Assembly: GCA_964544265.1 (NCBI GenBank)
Contig: CAZJBD010000005.1
Span: 1-47,241 of the forward strand
DNA: 47,241 nt
Source of the DNA: JALHVH01 sp964544265
Lineage (GTDB): Bacteria > Acidobacteriota > Aminicenantia > Aminicenantales > Saccharicenantaceae
Direction: 5' to 3'
Of the stretch, positions 42,317 through 47,241 are shown piece by piece. Made by a program: the position numbers and the translations under genes. Below the pieces are notes generated by a model. That model searched no databases. It was not told the DNA's origin and saw only the letters and a list, made by a program, of their open reading frames with translations. Positions within the stretch are counted from its first letter, which is position 1. Each line of letters begins with the position of its first letter.

Positions 42317-43786
42317 CTATTGTCGAATGAGCAGCCTGAACCGCCGGTACGCTTCATCCCAAAAGGCTGATGGCCTGGGTTCGTAAGTCTTGAGGACGAA
42401 AGACCGTCGGGTGATCTGCCGGACCTCCTCCAGGTCCCGGACATAGCCGTCGGCCATCGCCTGGACCAGGATGTTCCCGGCCGATGTCGCCTCGGCGGGG
42501 CCCGCAACGACTGGAAGTCCGGCGGCATCGGCCGTCAGGTGACAAAGAAGCGCGTTTTGACACCCGCCGCCGATGATGTGGATGGTTTGGAGCGGCCGTT
42601 TTCTTATCCGCTCCAGCTCGCCGAGGACGTGACGGCACTTGAGGGCCAGGCTTTCGAGGATACAGCGCGTATAAGCGGCGATCGTATCCGGAGGGGTCTG
42701 ATCTGTCTTTAGGCAGAACGAAGCGATCGCTTTGGGCATGTCGGGTGGATTGAGGAAGTCCGGGCTGTCGGGATCGATCAACGCCCCTAAGGATGGGGCC
42801 GCTTCTGCCGCAGCCATAAGCTCGCCGTAAGTCCATTCCCTCTCTTTTTCCCAACTCTTGCGGCATTGCTGGAGGAGCCAGAGTCCGGCGACGTTCTTTA
42901 AGAACCGGATACGCCCTCCGACGCCTCCCTCATTGGTGAAGTTGGCTTCCCGCGACTCGGAGGTGATCACGGGCTCCGGAACCTCGACGCCGACGAGAGA
43001 CCAAGTGCCTGAGCTGATGTAAGCCCAGTCGCCGCCTTCGGCCGGGACGGCGGCCACGGCCGCGGCCGTGTCGTGGCCCGCCGTCGCCGTGACCGGCATG
43101 CCCTCCAGCCGCATCTCCTCGCCGAGGCGCTTTTCGATAGGCCCGATGACGGTCCCGGGCTGAAGGATTTTCTGCAGGATCTCGGGGGAAACGCCCATGA
43201 CTTCGAGAAGTCCTTTTTCCCAAGCCCGTGTTCTTGGGTTCAGGAATCCGGACGTCGATGCGATTGTGGCCTCCGCGGTTTTCCGGCCGGTGAAGATATA
43301 GTTAAAAAGGTCGGGCATGAAGAGAAGATCGGACGCCGTCCCGAGGAGGGGGGACCCCCCCCGGACCAGAGAAAATAATTGGAACAGAGAGTTGAAGGCC
43401 ATGAACTGGATGCCCGTAAGGTCATAAAGCTTTTCCCTGGGCACAAGATCGAAATAGTCCTCCATGGCGGTCTGGATCCCCGGGTCGCGGTAGGAATAGG
43501 GAAGGCCGAGCATCTCTCCGCTGCGGCCGACGAAGCCGAAATCGACACCCCAGGTGTCCACGCCGATGCTTTCCAGCCTATAGCTTCCTGGGGCCTCTTT
43601 AAGGGCTCTCTTCATTTCATCCAATAGCCTGGGGACATCCCAGTGGAGGCGGCCTGCGATACTGATTGGACCGTTGGAGAAGCGGCGGACTTCCCGTATT
43701 GCGAGCTGTCCGTCCTTGACCGTCCCCAGCACGGCCCGCCCGCTTTCCGCTCCCAGGTCAAAAGCCAGGAAGTTCCGCGCATTCAT
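42317..43786 (-). CDS. rhaB: Rhamnulokinase (FGGY family)
   Basis: 489 aa, the same length as E. coli RhaB. Phosphorylates L-rhamnulose at O1 with ATP. FGGY-family landmarks: FDLGAESGRAVLG (phosphate 1 region), IGVDTWGVDFGFVG, the YRDPG segment, ATAGHDTAAAVAAVPA and SSGTWSLVGVE in the second domain, then IHIIGGGCQNALLCHLTADA (adenosine motif) and AEATSAGNILVQA. The coding strand contains a G8 run followed by T and C6 around LVRGGSPLLG (plus-strand 43348-43362), a possible slippage site; the frame is intact here. No clear Shine-Dalgarno or promoter is seen upstream of 43786. rhaD and a rhamnose permease are absent from the window. Confidence 0.92.
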   Translation of the reverse strand: MNARNFLAFDLGAESGRAVLGTVKDGQLAIREVRRFSNGPISIAGRLHWDVPRLLDEMKRALKEAPGSYRLESIGVDTWGVDFGFVGRSGEMLGLPYSYRDPGIQTAMEDYFDLVPREKLYDLTGIQFMAFNSLFQLFSLVRGGSPLLGTASDLLFMPDLFNYIFTGRKTAEATIASTSGFLNPRTRAWEKGLLEVMGVSPEILQKILQPGTVIGPIEKRLGEEMRLEGMPVTATAGHDTAAAVAAVPAEGGDWAYISSGTWSLVGVEVPEPVITSESREANFTNEGGVGGRIRFLKNVAGLWLLQQCRKSWEKEREWTYGELMAAAEAAPSLGALIDPDSPDFLNPPDMPKAIASFCLKTDQTPPDTIAAYTRCILESLALKCRHVLGELERIRKRPLQTIHIIGGGCQNALLCHLTADAAGLPVVAGPAEATSAGNILVQAMADGYVRDLEEVRQITRRSFVLKTYEPRPSAFWDEAYRRFRLLIRQ

Positions 43787-43924
43787 TTTGTTTGTCCATA
43801 TCTTATCACAGCATCTTAATTCTTTCTCAGGCGGGCGGAAATGCGGATTCTTTATTTCGGCGTCTAGAAATCAAACGGTATTTCCCTTATGATAAGGAGC
43901 AGATCCTGAAAGAAGCGAGATTCG

Positions 43925-45244
43925 ATGGCCATCAAGGATGAGCTCAAATTGTTGAAGAGAGAGCGGGACGCCCGGGACCGCTCCCGGAAGGTCCGGGATA
44001 CGTGGCAAAGAATCGACCAGGAGGGCGAGAGCCTCACAACGAAAGAAAAGCTGGAACGGCTCATCAGCCTCACCCGCCGGGAGAAAGGACCTGTCAAAAA
44101 ACCCGAACCAGCCGCAGTCGTTCCGCAACATCGTGAATCCGTCCAGCTCTTCGAAAATCCATATACGCTGAACGCCCGCTACGGCCAGGTCACGATCTCC
44201 TTGGGACTCGAGGTTCCGGGAAAAGCGCTTGCTCTTCTGAGCCATGACGCGGCCTTTGAAAGCCAGTCGCTCGAATCGGCCCTTTTTCTCGACTTGGAAA
44301 CGACGGGTCTCGCCGGAGGAACGGGAACCCTGCCCTTTCTCGTCGGCATGGGCTATTACCGGAACGGCAAGTTCAACGTGGCCCAGTACTTCCTGAGCGA
44401 GATGGGAGACGAAGATCGGATGGTCCGCGAACTCGGACGCTTCTTCCGGGAGATGGATTTCAAGTCCGTCGTCACCTATAACGGCAAGGCGTTCGACATG
44501 CCTCTCTTAGAGACGCGGTTTACACTCCAGCGGGAGCGCTTTCCGCTCGCGGGCTTGCCTCACTTGGATTTCCTTTTTTCGGCCCGCCATCTCTGGAGGC
44601 ACAAGTATGAGAATTGCCGGCTCTTCCATTTGGCCCGGGAGATCGTCCGGGCGGACCGGGACGAGGACATCCCCAGCGCTGAAATCCCCATCCGGTACTT
44701 TCAATACATCCGCTCAGGGGATTTCTCCCTGATCGAGCCCATCCTCTATCACAACCAGGAGGACATCCTCTCGCTCTTAGGGGTCGTTATTGAAGGCGCC
44801 CTTCTTTTCGATCGCGGCCGAAGGACTTCTCAGGACGAAGCGGACGCCATGGACCTGGTCGGGATCGGGAGACTCTACGAGAGCGCCGGCGACCTGGAGA
44901 GGTCGGCCGAACTTTTTGAGAAGGCCCTGGAAGGAAAATTATCGGGCGAGGTTTCCATCCACGTTCGGACGAAGCTCGGCCGTCATTTCAAGAAGAAACG
45001 GGCCTGGGATAAGGCGGTTCCGCTCTGGCAAAGCGCCGCCGGGGGAGAAGCGCTTTCGAGCTGCCGTGAACTCGCCATGTACTATGAGCACCAGGAAAAG
45101 AAGTACGAGGAGGCCGTCCGGGCTGCCGAGGAGGGGCTGGTTTGGGCGACGGGCGTTTCCGTTTCGTACGAGCAGGATTTCAGAAAGAGACTCGAGCGCC
45201 TCAAGATCAAAATCCGGAGGCGGCAGGAGAAGTCCGGGAAATAG
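43925..45244 (+). CDS. YprB-like RNase H-fold exonuclease domain with C-terminal TPRs
   Basis: 439 aa, cytoplasmic. The N-terminal 50 residues are highly charged and helical. Residues about 115-290 are a DnaQ-like exonuclease (YprB) domain: FLDLETTGLAGGTGTLPFLVG with Asp123 and Glu125, VVTYNGKAFDMPLLETRF with Asp191, and LYHNQEDILSLLGV with His276 and Asp280, a complete set of DEDD-type acidic residues. The remaining 150 residues contain TPR-like helices (SAGDLERSAELFEKALEG, KKRAWDKAVPLWQSAAG, EKKYEEAVRAAEEGL). Nucleic acid substrate unknown. Ends 81 bp before tRNA-Arg. Confidence 0.8.
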   Translation: MAIKDELKLLKRERDARDRSRKVRDTWQRIDQEGESLTTKEKLERLISLTRREKGPVKKPEPAAVVPQHRESVQLFENPYTLNARYGQVTISLGLEVPGKALALLSHDAAFESQSLESALFLDLETTGLAGGTGTLPFLVGMGYYRNGKFNVAQYFLSEMGDEDRMVRELGRFFREMDFKSVVTYNGKAFDMPLLETRFTLQRERFPLAGLPHLDFLFSARHLWRHKYENCRLFHLAREIVRADRDEDIPSAEIPIRYFQYIRSGDFSLIEPILYHNQEDILSLLGVVIEGALLFDRGRRTSQDEADAMDLVGIGRLYESAGDLERSAELFEKALEGKLSGEVSIHVRTKLGRHFKKKRAWDKAVPLWQSAAGGEALSSCRELAMYYEHQEKKYEEAVRAAEEGLVWATGVSVSYEQDFRKRLERLKIKIRRRQEKSGK

Positions 45245-45251
45245 GGCGGAT

Positions 45252-45280
45252 TTGAAAAATCCGATCCGTTGGGCTATATT
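45252..45280 (+). promoter_or_regulatory. Promoter of tRNA-Arg
   Basis: TTGAAA (45252-45257), 17-bp spacer and TATATT (45275-45280). Predicted start near 45287, about 40 nt before the tRNA 5' end. Confidence 0.6.
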
Positions 45281-45325
45281 AACTCCGCTTCACGGCTTCC
45301 GAAAACGTGCCGGACAGACACCTGC

Positions 45326-45399
45326 GCGCCCGTAGCTCAGTTGGATAGAGCGTCTGACTACGAATCAGCAGGTCGGGTGTTCGAGTCACCCCGGGCGCG
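45326..45399 (+). tRNA. tRNA-Arg (anticodon ACG)
   Basis: 74 nt without encoded CCA. Acceptor GCGCCCG (45326-45332) pairs with CGGGCGC (45392-45398), discriminator G45399. D stem GCTC/GAGC, anticodon stem TCTGA/TCAGC with loop CTACGAA (anticodon 45360-45362, ACG), and T stem GGGTG/CACCC with loop TTCGAGT. The first anticodon-stem pair is T-C, a mismatch. The ACG anticodon is normally deaminated to ICG. A T6 run (45405-45410) follows closely. The 3' half is a usual integration site for mobile elements, and the genes beyond it look foreign. Confidence 0.95.
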
Positions 45400-45534
45400 C
45401 TCCCTTTTTTCCCCTGTTATCCCGAGAAAATCAACGAGTTACGGACCCTTTCCACGAAAAACCGCTTTAAGTCCTTGTGAGTCCTTTTAAGCCTTTTTTA
45501 GCGTCCAACACGTCGCAAATCTTGACAGTCCTTT
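45400..45534. other. tRNA-proximal junction region with repeated AGTCCTT motif
   Basis: No gene is seen. The motif AGTCCTT occurs at 45470, 45480 and 45527; the first two are exactly 10 bp apart, and the last two extend to AGTCCTTTT. In an element integrated at the tRNA 3' end, such repeats could be arm-type sites for an integrase or excisionase (inference). The matching far-end attachment site would lie outside the window. Confidence 0.3.
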
Positions 45535-46482
45535 TCAGGCTGATATTTTCTTTAGGGCCCGCTCGTATGCCTTTTTGAGACCGTCCCTCGATTCATATTT
45601 TCGATGTCCGCGGTATTCATTCCATGCCCTCGTCGCTTCTCTCCAAAATCTCATTATCTTCTTATCAGGCGGCCCGCCGCGCTCTTTAATGAAGTTGTAA
45701 ACAGCGTTACCCGTCGATGTAATTTTTTTGGAATTCTTATATTCGACCGGCAAGCGCTTGTAGTAATCGAGGAAATCCCGGACAGTCACGGGCCCGTGGA
45801 ATTCGATGTCAAAAAGCCGGCGAGTCGGGATGACGCCGATAAACATGAAGGCGAAGAGCGATTGCATGCTAAAACGAGATTGTTCAGACAGCTCCGCGAC
45901 AACTTCCGAAAGCATCCTGAGTTTGGTTCCCGGGTAAGTATCATAATAATTTCCGAGCGCTACCGGAACGGCACGATCACGCTTCAGGATCCAAGCACGC
46001 GGAGAGAGAGAGTTTCTTTCTTTTAACAATCGCTCGATCTGCCCCTCTAATTCCCATAAGCATCGCCGAGTGTCTCCGTTTTCCTTGAAAAAAGACGTCT
46101 CCTCATCGCGAGATTCCTTCGCGAGCCATCGCCGGGCGGAGATGATCGAGGTGAAGGGCGCAGCACGTTTCCCGAAAAACCCCTCGCGTAATGCCTCGAC
46201 CTCAGGGAGAATTCGTTCTAATGCCTTTCTTGAACGTGCCAAATGGTCTACAGAATATTCGGATCGAGGGCGGATGTTTTTGCGGGCCTGGTCCTCTTTC
46301 TGAGCAGAAAAAAACTCGCCCGCGATAGATTGAATGGCTTCCAGCAAGAAGCGGTCGATATAACCGCTCGGCCTATAGTCGGGATTGCTCGTAATGAACG
46401 CCTTGAAAGCTCGGCCAACGTAGGGCGAAAGATCCGGGCCGATCCTTTCTTTAATGCCGCTTTGTATCCAGTCCGAGATCAT
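45535..46482 (-). CDS. Unknown protein at the edge of the putative integrated element
   Basis: 315 aa, mostly helical and rich in Arg, Lys and Glu; no signal peptide or membrane segment. I do not recognise the family. It begins MISDWIQSGIKERIG and ends in a basic helix (YESRDGLKKAYERALKKISA). It occupies the position, next to the tRNA and reading towards it, where an integrase is often found, but no tyrosine-recombinase R-x-x-H/R-x-x-R and Tyr pattern and no serine-recombinase motif can be seen. TTAGGAG about 8 nt upstream of the ATG supports the start. Divergent from the small genes at 46556 onwards. Confidence 0.7.
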   Translation of the reverse strand: MISDWIQSGIKERIGPDLSPYVGRAFKAFITSNPDYRPSGYIDRFLLEAIQSIAGEFFSAQKEDQARKNIRPRSEYSVDHLARSRKALERILPEVEALREGFFGKRAAPFTSIISARRWLAKESRDEETSFFKENGDTRRCLWELEGQIERLLKERNSLSPRAWILKRDRAVPVALGNYYDTYPGTKLRMLSEVVAELSEQSRFSMQSLFAFMFIGVIPTRRLFDIEFHGPVTVRDFLDYYKRLPVEYKNSKKITSTGNAVYNFIKERGGPPDKKIMRFWREATRAWNEYRGHRKYESRDGLKKAYERALKKISA

Positions 46483-46555
46483 GGCTTTCTCCTAAGTGTA
46501 GACAATTATGTTATTCAGCCTGTCTATAGTATACAACAATTATAGGAGTAAAGCA
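46483..46555. promoter_or_regulatory. Divergent control region of the putative element
   Basis: A/T-rich 73-bp gap between divergent genes, each with its own ribosome binding site (TTAGGAG for the minus gene, AGGAG 46544-46548 for the plus gene). Direct repeat ACAATTAT occurs at 46502 and 46536, and CTATA/TATAG form an inverted repeat (46524-46528 with 46541-46545). TATAGT or TATACA could be -10 boxes, but no -35 at good spacing was found. It is the likely operator of the element's genetic switch. Confidence 0.4.
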
Positions 46556-46753
46556 ATGGCACATAAAGACGGCGACAAAATCACCCCCGCGGCCATGCTC
46601 CGCGATCGTGAGCTCTATCGAAAAATAATTCGGCGGATCACATTCGAGGAACGCCTGGCACTGCTCGATTTTTCTGGAAACTATCTGACTTATCAACGAT
46701 CGCTTCACAAGCTGGCCAAGCGACACGGCGTCGAGATCCCCACCGCGAGGTAA
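46556..46753 (+). CDS. Small unknown protein of the putative element
   Basis: 65 aa from the ATG at 46556, chosen because AGGAG lies 7 nt upstream; an earlier in-frame reading from 46508 lacks such a site. Sequence is basic and helical (RDRELYRKIIRRITFEERLALLDF, LHKLAKRHGVEIPTAR split over the end). No recognised family. Three nt separate it from the excisionase-like gene that follows. May be a DNA-binding regulator given its charge and position, but this is only inference. Confidence 0.65.
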   Translation: MAHKDGDKITPAAMLRDRELYRKIIRRITFEERLALLDFSGNYLTYQRSLHKLAKRHGVEIPTAR

Positions 46754-46756
46754 TCC

Positions 46757-46966
46757 ATGCCCTTCCCTCGTCGATTTCTCTCGCCGCGTGAAATCTCCGA
46801 ATACACCGGTCTCCATGTCATGACGGTCTATGCCATGATCGCCCGCGGCGAGATCAAGGCCTCGCGTCTCGGCCGGAAGATCTTAGTGGACAAGCGGCAA
46901 TTGGATGCCCAGCTCGAAGGCCCGTCCGCAGCCGGCGTCGGTGATGGGAAGGGAGCTCGGCCATGA
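46757..46966 (+). CDS. Helix-turn-helix excisionase/AlpA-like protein
   Basis: 69 aa. Residues about 7-55 match the excisionase-type helix_turn_helix_17 pattern: LSPREISEYTGLHVMTVYAMIARGEIKASRLGRKILVDKRQL, with the first two helices (SPREISEYTG, HVMTVYAMIARG) and the wing (KASRLGRKILV). Such proteins direct excision or regulate mobile elements. The C-terminal tail is Gly/Ala-rich. Its stop overlaps the next start as ATGA (46963-46966), coupling it to the DnaB-N-domain gene. Confidence 0.82.
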   Translation: MPFPRRFLSPREISEYTGLHVMTVYAMIARGEIKASRLGRKILVDKRQLDAQLEGPSAAGVGDGKGARP

Positions 46967-47241
46967 GCGCTGAACTCGAACGTGCGATTCTCGGCGCGCT
47001 GATTCTCAGCCCGGCGCTCCTTGAAACCTGCGACTTGCGAGACCTTGACTTCCCGGCCGGACGTTTCCGGAAGACATTCTCCGCTATTGTCGCTTTTTTG
47101 GAAGAGACCCAGCCAACGGAGATCGACCCCGTGCTTCTTGTGGAACGCGTCGGCGGTGACGGCGCTAGTATCTTTATCGGCTCGCTCATGGACGGCGCGG
47201 TCAAGTTAGACGAATCCACGTTTCGGGCGCGGGTTTCAGAA
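46963..47241 (+). CDS. DnaB-helicase N-terminal-domain protein (truncated by the window end)
   Basis: 93 codons visible with no stop; the gene runs off the window. It starts with ATG overlapping the previous stop. The visible part matches the DnaB N-terminal domain: LERAILGALILSPALLE, then DLDFPAGRFRKTFSAIVAFLEE and EIDPVLLVERVGG, as in replicative helicases where this domain binds primase. It could therefore be a replicative helicase or a helicase/primase-type replication protein of the integrated element. The ATPase part is not visible. Confidence 0.72.
   Translation, partial: MSAELERAILGALILSPALLETCDLRDLDFPAGRFRKTFSAIVAFLEETQPTEIDPVLLVERVGGDGASIFIGSLMDGAVKLDESTFRARVSE

Noticed and set aside
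45535..46482. Annotation of the 315-residue gene as a tyrosine recombinase
   Set aside because: Position fits, but none of the conserved Arg, His or Tyr motifs could be found, so the function is left open.
1..47241. CRISPR arrays, rRNA genes and insertion-sequence transposases
   Set aside because: No regularly spaced repeats, no rRNA-like sequence and no transposase motifs were seen in the window.

Overview
The window looks like a chromosomal segment of a Gram-negative bacterium with moderate to high GC. It carries a TonB-dependent receptor with an N-terminal carboxypeptidase-regulatory-like domain, an OmpH/Skp-type chaperone, a GWxTD-domain protein, many TPR proteins and Tat-exported enzymes. 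That gene style is typical of Acidobacteriota and of Candidatus Aminicenantes-type genomes. The affiliation is inferred from gene content; no rRNA is present to test it.

Layout. (1) 158-5784 (+): Tat-exported D-aminoacylase-like amidohydrolase, alanine/ornithine-racemase-like PLP enzyme, GWxTD protein and a secreted TPR protein, in a tight run with ATGA overlaps. (2) 5812-9047 (-): a sulfatase-like AlkP-superfamily/TPR protein and a second CarboxypepD_reg-TPR protein. (3) 9048-9601: the only long gene-free stretch, with a MITE-like inverted-repeat element and a promoter built around a 24-bp perfect palindrome. (4) 9602-14067 (+): TonB-dependent receptor and a class-C-type serine hydrolase. 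(5) 14095-16300 (-): lipid-kinase, PlsC acyltransferase and a small exported protein. (6) 16430-25037 (+): radical SAM protein, second serine hydrolase, two transporters and an exported six-hairpin glycosidase. (7) 25048-33256 (-): OmpH, aminotransferase, a 3-TM membrane protein, a 63-residue protein and three tandem AlkP-superfamily (COG3379-type) enzymes. (8) 33382-34773 (+): GSA-aminomutase-like class III aminotransferase. (9) 34785-43786 (-): alpha-L-rhamnosidase, HD-GYP protein, HEAT-repeat protein, rhaA and rhaB. (10) 43925-45244 (+): YprB-like exonuclease, followed by tRNA-Arg(ACG). (11) 45400-47241: the left edge of a probable integrated element, with an unknown gene, two small genes and a truncated DnaB-N-domain gene.

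How it fits together. The rhamnosidase, isomerase and kinase form most of an L-rhamnose utilisation route; the aldolase and permease are not in the window. The D-aminoacylase, racemase, two SxxK serine hydrolases and amino-acid/organic-acid type transporters suggest scavenging of modified or D-amino-acid peptides. The COG3379 operon places three related metal-dependent phosphohydrolase/transferase-like proteins in different predicted locations (soluble, membrane-anchored, Tat-exported) beside a possible Oxa1/YidC-superfamily-like membrane protein. This is the best candidate for an uncharacterised system.

Regulatory signals are unusually legible. Several near-consensus -35/-10 pairs are visible, and three minus-strand genes (starts at 16300, 33256 and 40811) have the -10 box only 5-11 nt before the start codon and no Shine-Dalgarno, which suggests leaderless or nearly leaderless mRNAs.
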